Assembly (NCBI GenBank): GCA_041747155.1
Contig: JBGTFQ010000122.1
Span: forward strand, 1-13,130
DNA length: 13,130 nt
Origin: JACDDK01 sp041747155
GTDB lineage: Bacteria; Actinomycetota; Rubrobacteria; Rubrobacterales; Rubrobacteraceae
Direction: 5' to 3'
Positions 5,643 to 12,603 of this stretch are shown in pieces. Numbering within the stretch: the stretch's first letter is position 1; each line of letters opens with the position of its first letter. The translations under genes and the position numbers were made by a program. A model generated the notes under the pieces. It was not told the origin of the DNA, made no database searches, and saw only the letters and a program-made list of their open reading frames with translations.

Positions 5643-7709
5643 ATGCTCCACGAAAACTTCCTGGACCTCGAAGCTGGCCCCATAGGCCGCGTAGTTACCA
5701 GCGAGGATAAACCAGCCACCGCCCACGAATTCTTCTTCTGGACTGCCGAGACCCCCGCCGCCCAGAATCTGGATATCGGCCACATCGTCACCGCCGAAGC
5801 CGAAGATGCTACTGCCGTCGCCGTGCTCGACGACCCGCAACGCTACTCGGACCTGCAATCCTTTCTCGACGACTTCTACGCCTACGATGGAGACCCGGCG
5901 CTAGAGGCACTCTCGGATCGAGTCGAGATCCTGGTCTTCAAGGCCCGCGTCCTGGCAACGAAACACCGCGAAGAGAAGAAGAAATCCAAACGCCCCGTTC
6001 GTACCGGCCCGGTCTTTTTCGCTACCGCCGCCGCAATAGAATACGCGCTCGGCTCCGAAGATTTCTCCGGTCACCGCATCCCCATGCTCCTGCACGAAAA
6101 CGGCAACGAGACGAACGGAATCCCGCAACGCACGCCGCTATACGTGGATGGCGACTACCTGCTCGGACCCGAGGCCGGTCACCTCAACATCACCGGCATG
6201 AGCGGGCTCTCCACAAAGACCAGCCACGCCCTATTCACCATCGCCAGCACCTTCCAGACCGTCAAAGAACAAAAGGTCGCCGCCCTGATGTTCAACGTCA
6301 AAGGCGCTGACTTGTTATTCCTGGACAAACCCGTCGAAGTCAATTCAGATGACGACCCGGAACTAGCCGAGCGTTACGAACGGGCCGGGCAGATGGGCCT
6401 TCCGCAAGAGGATCGGCAGATGTACGACTCTCTAGGCATTGACGTGCAGCCGTTCGAGAACTTAAAGATCTTCGCTCCGTTACGTTACGGTATGGAAGAT
6501 GGCGAGCGCGTCGTTCACGCCGAAGGCATCCCGGCTCGCAAGCTGAACACGCTGAGAAGTGCTCGGGGCGAAGATAGTTGCGTCTATCCCGTGGTGTGGG
6601 AGCTTGGGGACGTTCTCCCCTACGCCGGTTACGTCTTCGAGCCGTCGGACATGGACGACAAGTTCCGGGGGTTTATCGAGGAATTGCGGGACCGAGGCGT
6701 TCGGACCACGGCGGATTTCTACCGACTTATGGACGAGATCGACGACTACTTCGAGGCCGCCAGCGCGGACGGCAAGAACGTCTCGTCGTGGAACGGACAC
6801 AACCACATGACCATAGCGAAGGTCCGAAATCGGTTCAAGGTGCTGCCAAACAAGTGTGGCGGTCTACTCGCGCATGGCAAAGTAGATCACGGGGCGCTGC
6901 CTCGCGCCGAGGGGCCGTTCGAGGATCGAGAAGTAAGGGTTGTGGACATCTCGCAGCTTACGGGGATACCCCAGGATCTCATCGTGACCAGCGTAATATC
7001 CAAGATCTGGGAGCTGGCGGAGAAGGGTGCGAAAGCTCTAGGCGTGGACAAACTCGTGATCTTCGTGGACGAACTAAACAAATACGCTCCCGCCGGAAAC
7101 TCCCGCACCTCCTCCCTAAAAGATACTCTCGTAGACATCTCCGCCCGAGGCCGGCACCTAAACCTCACTCTCTTTGGAGCCCAACAGTTCCGCAGCAAGG
7201 TAGACGACGAAGTAATAGGCAACGCCGCCACCAGCCTCTACGGAAGAATAGGCGACGAAGAACTGACAAACTCAAGCTACCGCTCCTTCTCCGGCACCAC
7301 CCGCGAGGAGCTACTCCAGCTAGAGAAAGGTCGCCTCCTCCTGCGTCACGCCCACTACGCCGTCCCCGTCTTCGGACGCTTCCCACGCCCGCCCGTCCTC
7401 ATGGGCAAACAAGGCACCGACATCTTCGGCGAACAACGCGGCGACGCGGCAACCTCCGTCCTCTCCGTAATGCGAAACCTCACCACGAAGCCACCCGCCA
7501 TAGCCGTCATCCGCACCGAGATAGAAGGCATCCCCGAAGAGCAAGTCTACGAAGCCCTGGATGCCGTGCAAGCCGCCCACCGAACCGGTCACGGCTCCCC
7601 CGACCCCTACAAAAACTTCCGCTGGACCCTCAAACGCCCCACAAAAACAGGTTCCAGCCGCCGCGACAACTCGAAGATACTATCGGGCCTGGATCGGATG
7701 CGGGACTAG
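5643..7709 (+). CDS. HerA-like hexameric DNA translocase/ATPase (DUF87) with non-canonical P-loop
   Basis: A 688-residue protein with the HerA layout. An N-terminal HAS-barrel-like strand region covers about 1-60. A RecA-fold ATPase core follows, with a P-loop segment ITGMSGLSTKT at 183-193, Walker B LVIFVDE at 471-477, a sensor-type GAQQFRS near 512-518, and LYGRIGDEEL at about 532-541, which carries a possible arginine finger. The P-loop keeps Lys192-Thr193 but lacks the Gly before the Lys (TKT instead of GKT) and is one residue longer than GxxGxGKT. A charged linker follows the barrel (KHREEKKKSKR). GGAGG lies 7 bases before the ATG, and the upstream NurA-like gene ends on the preceding base. 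HerA hexamers pump duplex DNA and feed it to NurA. Bacterial relatives act in repair or, paired with other nucleases, in phage defence. Confidence 0.87.
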   Translation: MLHENFLDLEAGPIGRVVTSEDKPATAHEFFFWTAETPAAQNLDIGHIVTAEAEDATAVAVLDDPQRYSDLQSFLDDFYAYDGDPALEALSDRVEILVFKARVLATKHREEKKKSKRPVRTGPVFFATAAAIEYALGSEDFSGHRIPMLLHENGNETNGIPQRTPLYVDGDYLLGPEAGHLNITGMSGLSTKTSHALFTIASTFQTVKEQKVAALMFNVKGADLLFLDKPVEVNSDDDPELAERYERAGQMGLPQEDRQMYDSLGIDVQPFENLKIFAPLRYGMEDGERVVHAEGIPARKLNTLRSARGEDSCVYPVVWELGDVLPYAGYVFEPSDMDDKFRGFIEELRDRGVRTTADFYRLMDEIDDYFEAASADGKNVSSWNGHNHMTIAKVRNRFKVLPNKCGGLLAHGKVDHGALPRAEGPFEDREVRVVDISQLTGIPQDLIVTSVISKIWELAEKGAKALGVDKLVIFVDELNKYAPAGNSRTSSLKDTLVDISARGRHLNLTLFGAQQFRSKVDDEVIGNAATSLYGRIGDEELTNSSYRSFSGTTREELLQLEKGRLLLRHAHYAVPVFGRFPRPPVLMGKQGTDIFGEQRGDAATSVLSVMRNLTTKPPAIAVIRTEIEGIPEEQVYEALDAVQAAHRTGHGSPDPYKNFRWTLKRPTKTGSSRRDNSKILSGLDRMRD

Positions 7710-7723
7710 CTGAAGCGGCCCCG

Positions 7724-7957
7724 ATGGACTTCGAGATCATCGGCGAGATCACCGACGTAGAGACTATAGCCATCGGCAGTACGATCCGGGAAGTCTCACG
7801 TCTACGCCGTCTGTACTGCAGAGGCCGTTGGCGCAAACTAAAAGGAGTAGTCAGAATACGCCTGGGCAATGGTAGAATTCGGCTTGCCGAAGTTCGTTAG
7901 TACGAAGCGCACGGCATCGGCAAAAGGGAAATAAAGCGAAAGCGATACCTGGAGTAA
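7724..7957 (+). pseudogene. Small conserved protein gene interrupted by an in-frame TAG
   Basis: From the ATG at 7724 the frame gives 58 residues (starting MDFEIIGEITDVETIAIG, with a basic RGRWRKLKG segment) and meets TAG at 7898-7900. The same frame then continues with YEAHGIGKREIKRKRYLE and a TAA at 7955-7957. From memory, a family of roughly 75-residue bacterial hypothetical proteins ends in a WYEAHGIG-type motif, so the TAG appears to replace a conserved Trp codon (TGG to TAG). I have no database check of this. The result is either a pseudogene, a truncated 58-residue protein (7724-7900), a suppressed stop or a sequence error. No strong ribosome-binding site is seen. It sits between the HerA-like gene and another small conserved gene. 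Function unknown. Confidence 0.6.
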
Positions 7958-7961
7958 AAAC

Positions 7962-8195
7962 TTGGCAGAAAGAGAAGAGAAGATCAGGTTCGCTGTCTGC
8001 GTGAACAACGCGGAGTATCCTGCGTCTCTGGAACTGCACAAGATCTACCGGGTGCTGCCCGACAAAGATGCCGAAGTAGACGGCGATCTGCGGGTCATAG
8101 ACGAAAGCAGTGAAGATTATTTGTACCCGGCTGATTACTTCGTCTTGATTGAGTTGCCAAAAGCAGTTGAGAAGTCTGTTAGGCAGAAAGTTTAG
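7962..8195 (+). CDS. Small conserved hypothetical protein, 77 residues
   Basis: The start is a TTG at 7962-7964 with GGAG 7 bases upstream, inside the end of the preceding interrupted gene. The product begins MAEREEKIRFAVCVNN (TTG read as Met) and has a segment HKIYRVLPDKDAEVDGDLRV followed by IDESSEDYLYPADYF. It is acidic, beta-rich in appearance, and has no signal or membrane segment. From memory, similar small proteins with an RVIDESGEDY-like core and a YxxxxF ending occur in many bacteria, with no function assigned. The short gap to the interrupted small gene suggests that the pair was transcribed and translated together. Confidence 0.75.
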   Translation: MAEREEKIRFAVCVNNAEYPASLELHKIYRVLPDKDAEVDGDLRVIDESSEDYLYPADYFVLIELPKAVEKSVRQKV

Positions 8196-8207
8196 CTCTA
8201 CTAGATA
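8179..8207 (+). promoter_or_regulatory. Possible promoter for the CBS-HEPN gene
   Basis: TTAGGC (8179-8184) and TAGATA (8202-8207) are 17 bases apart, in the AT-rich stretch across the end of the 77-residue gene, about 50 bases before the CBS-HEPN start. The -10 matches the consensus well enough, the -35 poorly. Confidence 0.25.
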
Positions 8208-8256
8208 AACACTCGTTCGGTTAGGTAAATAGTCAGGAGAGGTTGAAGTAAAGGGT

Positions 8257-9180
8257 ATGGCTCACGAACTCTGGATATCGCCTATCACTGGTTACAGAAG
8301 GATAGGCACCAAATTATCAGAGGTTAGAACACTATTTGAGAGCGGAATTACCGTTAGAGCTATTCACGAACCGCTAAGATGTTGTCCCGAATTCGCCGAG
8401 GCATCAGAGATGCAAAGTCTTCTGAACAGGCGAGATTTTGATGTCGCAGGGGTCAAAGAAACCGAAAATGGACATATCACAGGCTACGTTAAACGCTCTT
8501 CACTCGAATGCGGGAAAGTTCGCGACCATCTGTTAACTTTCGGACCGGGCACCCTTATTTCTGAGTCCACTCCTCTAGCCGATCTCTTCAAAATTTTTCG
8601 AGATCAGGAACATATTTTTGTACTCACGTCTACCGTGGTCTCAGGTATTGTTACGCAAGCTGATTTAAACAAACCCCCCGCTAGGATATATCTTTTCGGC
8701 TTGATCTCTCTACTAGAAATGCACATGAATTTCTGGATTCTTGAGGAGTATGGAGGAGAAAATTGGCAAAATAGTTTGTCTAAGAGAAGGTTAAGCAAGG
8801 CGCAAGAATTCTACGAAGAGCGCAAGAGAAGAAACCAAGAAATTGGCCTGTTTGATTGCGTGCAATTCGCTGACAAAAGAGATCTGCTGTTGCAATGCGA
8901 AAGCTTGAGACAAACGCTCAACATAGAAAGTAAAAACAAAGGCGACAAGTTGCTCAAGCAAGCCGAAAAGCTACGGAATTCTCTTGCCCACAGTCAACAA
9001 GACCTAACAGAAGGATCAGAATGGAACTCCGTTGTTGATGCAGTGGAGTGGATTGAGAAAATACTTGGATCGTCCGATACTGAGATTGAAAAACAAGCAC
9101 AAGATAAAGCTGATCGTTTCAATGAAGAACTATGGTATGTCAGCAAGTCTGGCGATGTAACAAAAACTTCAAACGCGTGA
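8257..9180 (+). CDS. CBS-pair protein with C-terminal HEPN-like domain (putative nucleotide-sensing RNase)
   Basis: A 307-residue protein in two parts. Residues about 30-140 look like a tandem CBS pair: an ITVRAI start, MQSLLNRRDFDVAGV, GYVKR, then TPLADLFKIF, HIFVLTS and GIVTQADL, the usual pattern ending the second CBS unit. CBS pairs bind adenine nucleotides and regulate attached domains. Residues about 145-275 are helical and contain LRNSLAH, an R-x4-H motif (Arg240, His245) typical of HEPN ribonucleases. The gene is much AT-richer than its neighbours (hand counts of sampled 60-base rows give about 38-45% GC, against 67% in a row of the NurA-like gene), suggesting recent transfer. AGGAGAGG lies 14 bases before the ATG and AAAGGG closer. 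Bacterial HEPN proteins are often toxins or phage-triggered RNases. No antitoxin gene is evident beside it. It could also be a non-catalytic HEPN regulator. Confidence 0.7.
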   Translation: MAHELWISPITGYRRIGTKLSEVRTLFESGITVRAIHEPLRCCPEFAEASEMQSLLNRRDFDVAGVKETENGHITGYVKRSSLECGKVRDHLLTFGPGTLISESTPLADLFKIFRDQEHIFVLTSTVVSGIVTQADLNKPPARIYLFGLISLLEMHMNFWILEEYGGENWQNSLSKRRLSKAQEFYEERKRRNQEIGLFDCVQFADKRDLLLQCESLRQTLNIESKNKGDKLLKQAEKLRNSLAHSQQDLTEGSEWNSVVDAVEWIEKILGSSDTEIEKQAQDKADRFNEELWYVSKSGDVTKTSNA

Positions 9181-9261
9181 TGTGTCAACACGCTTGCCCG
9201 ACAACAACGACCGCATAGCTGTAATCTGTGCTGTGGTTGAGAGAATGAATATCAGACTAAA

Positions 9262-10974
9262 ATGACCCAGCAAGAGCCCTTACCGATGTTCGACTTCTCC
9301 AACGCCGTGGGCAGCTACGCTCGGGGTGAAGCCGGGGCGCGGGGTGCGATCTTCACCCGGCGCGAAGTGGTCGATTTCATCCTGGATCTGGCAGGGTACA
9401 CATTGGATCGTCCCCTGCACCAACTTCGGCTTCTGGAGCCATCGTTCGGGAACGGAGACTTCCTCTCGCCTGTCGTGGAAAGGCTTCTGGCGGCGTACGA
9501 AGCTCACGGCCCGGAACGCTCCGACACCGTTGGAGACCTCTCCGGTGCGATCCGGGCCGTCGAGGTACACGGTGACAGCATAGAGGGCACCCGTGCCCGG
9601 CTCTTGGCTCTGCTCCTTGAGCATAGTATCGACGAAGAGGACGCGAACGAGATTCTCGGAGCCTGGATCATCGAGGGAGACTTCCTGCTCGTGGAGCTGC
9701 CGTGGTCGTTCACCCACGCCGTTGGGAATCCGCCCTACGTGCGCCAGGAGCTCATACCGGACGGCCTCATGACCGAGTACCGGGCGCGGTACAGCACCAT
9801 CTACGACCGGGCGGATCTGTACGTGCCGTTCTTCGAGCGGTGCCTGGCTTACCTGGAGCCGGGCGGCACGCTGGGCTTTATCTGCGCGGATCGCTGGATG
9901 AAGAACCGGTACGGCGGTACGCTACGGGCTATGGTGGCGAACCATTATAACCTGGCGGCTTACGTGGACATGGTGGACACGCCCGCCTTCCATTCCGAGG
10001 TCATCGCGTATCCGGCTATCACCGTGATTCGGCGTGAGAAGCCGGGGCCTACGAGGATCGCACGCCGGCCCCGGATAGAGGTCGATTACCTCGCGGAACT
10101 CGCAAGGGTCATGGGCGCCGAAGACATCCCTGAAAAAAGCGACGTGTTGGAGGTCTCGGGTGTTGCTCAGGGCCGCGAACCCTGGATACTTGGGTTTTTC
10201 GACCAGTTAAAGGTCGCACGCCGCCTGGAGTCGGAGTTCCCCACGTTGGAAGAGGCGGGATGTAAGGTTGGGATCGGGGTAGCAACGGGGGCGGACAGTG
10301 TGTACATCGGGCCTTACGACAGCTTGGACGTCGAACCTGATCGCAAGCTGCCCCTGGCGATGACCAGGGACATTGACGGCGGGACCGTGGAGTGGCGGGG
10401 ACTCGGTGTGATCAACCCTTTCCGCGACGACGGCTCGCTCGTGAACCTTGCGGACTATCCCAGGCTCGCGCACTACTTCAAGCAGAATGAGGAGAAGGTC
10501 CGGGCTCGCAACTGCGCGAAGAAGAATCCGAGGGGCTGGTATCGGACTATAGACCGCATCCACCCGGAGCTCAAGAAGCAGCCGAAGCTTTTGATCCCGG
10601 ACATCAAAGGCGAACCTCATATCGTCTACGAGGAAGGCCACCTGTACCCGCACCACAACCTGTACTTCATCACGTCCTCGGAGTGGGATCTGAAAGCCCT
10701 GCGGGCGGTGCTCCAGTCGGGTATCGCGAAGCTGTTCGTCTCCATATACTCGACCAAGATGAGAGGTGGCTACCTTCGCTTCCAAGCCCAGTATCTACGA
10801 CGCATCCGGCTCCCCCGGTGGCCCGAAATTCCCGAGAGTATCCGCGAAGCTCTCACGGATTCCGCCTGTTCGGGAAACATAGAAGCTCGCAACAGAGCCG
10901 TAACCGCACTGTACAGGCTTACCCCGGAAGAAGCCTCCGCAATAGGCATTGACACAGAGCAAGAGCACCGATGA
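9262..10974 (+). CDS. Type II N6-adenine DNA methyltransferase (M.PaeR7I/M.XhoI type)
   Basis: A 570-residue N6-adenine methyltransferase. It has an IFTRREVVDFILDLAGY segment (residues 30-46, motif X region), LLEPSFGNGDFL (57-68, SAM-binding motif I) and GNPPYV (155-160, catalytic motif IV NPPY). The long C-terminal half contains the target-recognition region, with KLLIPDIKGEPHIVYEEG-type and NLYFITSS segments. By pairing with the overlapping PaeR7I-type nuclease it should methylate the adenine in CTCGAG and protect the host. The stop codon overlaps the nuclease ATG in an ATGA, so the two are translationally coupled. The ribosome-binding site before the chosen ATG is weak; ATG at 9286 is an alternative. 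GC content is similar to the host core genes. No controller (C) protein gene is present. Confidence 0.9.
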   Translation: MTQQEPLPMFDFSNAVGSYARGEAGARGAIFTRREVVDFILDLAGYTLDRPLHQLRLLEPSFGNGDFLSPVVERLLAAYEAHGPERSDTVGDLSGAIRAVEVHGDSIEGTRARLLALLLEHSIDEEDANEILGAWIIEGDFLLVELPWSFTHAVGNPPYVRQELIPDGLMTEYRARYSTIYDRADLYVPFFERCLAYLEPGGTLGFICADRWMKNRYGGTLRAMVANHYNLAAYVDMVDTPAFHSEVIAYPAITVIRREKPGPTRIARRPRIEVDYLAELARVMGAEDIPEKSDVLEVSGVAQGREPWILGFFDQLKVARRLESEFPTLEEAGCKVGIGVATGADSVYIGPYDSLDVEPDRKLPLAMTRDIDGGTVEWRGLGVINPFRDDGSLVNLADYPRLAHYFKQNEEKVRARNCAKKNPRGWYRTIDRIHPELKKQPKLLIPDIKGEPHIVYEEGHLYPHHNLYFITSSEWDLKALRAVLQSGIAKLFVSIYSTKMRGGYLRFQAQYLRRIRLPRWPEIPESIREALTDSACSGNIEARNRAVTALYRLTPEEASAIGIDTEQEHR

Positions 10975-11717
10975 GCCTAGACCTAGCGGATTTCGAGAAC
11001 AAAGCTCGGGAAGCCGTAAAGGCTTTCTGGGGAAACCGTGAAGCCGCCCGGCAAAAGCAGATTGAGAGCGGCAAAGCAGACCAGGGAGAACGGGCTGGCG
11101 TAACCGCCGGAAAGAATATGGACGGCTTTCTGGCTCTGACAAGTGACGTAGTGCGCCTCAACGGCCTGGAAGAAGCCGAAATATGCATCCAACGCCGGGT
11201 GCTCGCGCTCCCCGGATATTTCCGTCCCACGAAGCTCTGGGACATGCTAGTCATTAACGAAGGCAGGCTCGTCGCGGCCCTTGAGTTCAAGAGCCAGGTG
11301 GGACCGTCTTTCGGAAACAACTTCAACAACCGGGCGGAAGAAGCCATTGGCACTGCGGTCGACCTGTGGACGGCCTATCGCGAAGACGCTTTCGGGCAGA
11401 TACCTCGTCCCTTCGTCGGCTGGCTGACACTGGTCGAAGACTGCGAAGAGTCCCGCGCTCCCGTCAAGACCAGCTCCCCCCACTTCCCGGTGTTCGACGA
11501 GTACAAAGGGGCATCCTACGCTAACCGATACAATATTCTATGCCGCAAACTTGTTCAGGAGCAGCTATACACGACAGCCACCTTGCTCCTGTCTCCGCGC
11601 ATCTCCGTTGACGATGGCGGATACTCCGAGCTATCGGAGATGACCGGCCTGCAGACCTTTATTACAAGTCTCGCTGGACACGTGGCAGCGGAGGCGGCGA
11701 GGTCAAGGAATGGGTAA
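10971..11717 (+). CDS. Type II restriction endonuclease, PaeR7I/XhoI family (predicted CTCGAG)
   Basis: A 248-residue protein of usual length for the PaeR7I family. The core reads RPTKLWDML, then VAALEFKSQVGPSFGNNFNN: Asp91 and Glu105-x-Lys107 form a PD-(D/E)XK active site, and the GPSFGNNFNNRAEEAIG stretch is highly characteristic of the family. It cuts unmethylated CTCGAG, as inferred from family membership. Its ATG overlaps the methyltransferase stop, which ensures methylase-first translation. The small nuclease-like gene downstream starts inside its last eight bases. The specificity fits the absence of CTCGAG that I see in the host part of this window. Confidence 0.92.
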   Translation: MSLDLADFENKAREAVKAFWGNREAARQKQIESGKADQGERAGVTAGKNMDGFLALTSDVVRLNGLEEAEICIQRRVLALPGYFRPTKLWDMLVINEGRLVAALEFKSQVGPSFGNNFNNRAEEAIGTAVDLWTAYREDAFGQIPRPFVGWLTLVEDCEESRAPVKTSSPHFPVFDEYKGASYANRYNILCRKLVQEQLYTTATLLLSPRISVDDGGYSELSEMTGLQTFITSLAGHVAAEAARSRNG

Positions 11718-12210
11718 CTTTCAGCGTGTCGATTCAACTTCCAATCCACAGGTAGGCAAAGATTTCGAAGACGTAGCCCGAAATATCTTTACTCGACAAA
11801 ACCTAGAATTAGAGAAGAATTTCAGACTGCCAGTAGGAGTTGGCAAAAAGAAGAAAGATCGTCGCTTCGATCTGGGATCAGAATCCCCACGGACAATAGT
11901 AGAGTGCAAATCCCACAGGTGGACAAAAGGAGACTACGTACCAAGTGCGAAGGTGACCGTTTGGAACGAAGCCATGTACTACTTTCACTTAGCTCCCGAA
12001 AACTACCGGAAAATCCTCTTCGTACTGCGACATTACAGCCCTAAAAAGAAAGAAACTCTTGTCGAATACTATAGTCGCACCTATGGTCACCTAATCCCGA
12101 ATGGTGTTGAGATTTGGGAATACGATGAAGAAATTGGAAAAGTAGACATCTGGAGAATGCACCGAAACGCTTGGTCTATTGCTTGCAAATATGATGCCCC
12201 GACGAAATAG
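11710..12210 (+). CDS. Small PD-(D/E)XK nuclease-like protein overlapping the restriction gene
   Basis: A 166-residue protein with the order expected for a PD-(D/E)XK fold: an N-terminal helix GKDFEDVARNIF with Glu20, then KKDRRFDLGS with Asp54, then TIVECKSHRW with Glu65-x-Lys67, followed by a helix SAKVTVWNEAMYYF and a strand with KILFVLRH. From memory, similar small proteins of this pattern are widespread and annotated only as nuclease-like or hypothetical. The ATG sits 8 bases inside the restriction endonuclease gene, with GAGG 7 bases upstream. Despite this coupling it is clearly AT-richer (a hand-counted row gives about 40% GC) than the restriction pair (63% in one row), so it probably has a different origin. 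Its target and role are unknown; it could be a second restriction activity or a repair nuclease. Confidence 0.72.
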   Translation: MGNFQRVDSTSNPQVGKDFEDVARNIFTRQNLELEKNFRLPVGVGKKKKDRRFDLGSESPRTIVECKSHRWTKGDYVPSAKVTVWNEAMYYFHLAPENYRKILFVLRHYSPKKKETLVEYYSRTYGHLIPNGVEIWEYDEEIGKVDIWRMHRNAWSIACKYDAPTK

Positions 12211-12231
12211 GATGATGCTGCAATCGTCCTA
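12208..12231. terminator. Hairpin spanning two convergent stop codons
   Basis: TAGGATGAT (12208-12216) pairs with ATCGTCCTA (12223-12231) across a 6-base loop, with one T-G pair. The left arm begins with the TAG of the nuclease-like gene and the right arm ends with the TAG of the epimerase fragment on the other strand. It could act as a two-way terminator, but there is no T run on either side. Confidence 0.35.
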
Positions 12232-12603
12232 ATGAGCGCTGGTGGATCCCTGCTGTCCGGCCTCGATTATCTTGCGCATCTCTACTGCTGGATCGCCTTT
12301 GTAGACGGCGGAGCCTGCTACGAGGACGGTTGCTCCGGCTCTTGTTACTAGGGGGGCGGTCTCGGCGTTTATGCCTCCGTCGACCTGTATTGGTAGGTCG
12401 GTCATCTCTTTTAAACGTTCTATCTTCTGGATCATCTCTGGGATGAAGGATTGTCCTCCGAAGCCGGGGTTTACGCTGAGAACGAGGATGTAATCTAGTT
12501 GTGGCAACGCCCATTCTATGGATTCCGGTGGGGTTGTCGGGTTGAGCGCGACCCCGGCTTCGGCTCCTCCGGCCCGTATCACACCGAGCATCCGATGCAG
12601 ATG
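12229..12603 (-). pseudogene. rpe: Ribulose-phosphate 3-epimerase, C-terminal half only
   Basis: About 117 residues match the C-terminal half of ribulose-phosphate 3-epimerase, the pentose-phosphate enzyme that interconverts ribulose and xylulose 5-phosphate. Visible are AGVALNPTTP, LSVNPGFGGQSFIPEM, IQVDGGINAET with the second catalytic Asp, and AGSAVYKGDP with the phosphate-binding loop. The first ~100 residues, which hold the first catalytic Asp and the metal-binding His residues, are missing. Upstream the frame runs without a stop into sigma-factor sequence near 12583-12603. Composition is like the rest of the host segment (about 52% GC in sampled rows). It is probably a whole gene in the real genome and cut here by a misjoin; a true truncation is the alternative. 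Assignment of the half is confident. Confidence 0.88.

Noticed and set aside
6578..7900. Long Arg-rich 440-codon frame overlapping the HerA-like gene
   Set aside because: It is a shadow of the HerA-like gene in another frame: its product is repetitive in Arg, Pro and Gly. Only its last part (from 7724) lies outside HerA and is reported as the small interrupted gene.
8257..9180. Toxin-antitoxin pairing of the CBS-HEPN gene with the 77-residue gene upstream
   Set aside because: The 77-residue protein resembles a common stand-alone hypothetical, its composition differs, and a 61-base gap with a possible promoter separates the two. Nothing supports an antitoxin role.
9181..9261. Promoter or attachment site between the CBS-HEPN gene and the methyltransferase
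   Set aside because: There are short inverted repeats (GCGTG/CACGC; GTGT/ACAC) and weak -10-like hexamers, but no consistent -35/-10 pair, no T run and no direct repeat matching another boundary.
10207..10785. 192-codon minus-strand frame opposite the methyltransferase
   Set aside because: It lies wholly within the methyltransferase target-recognition half and shows no recognisable family.
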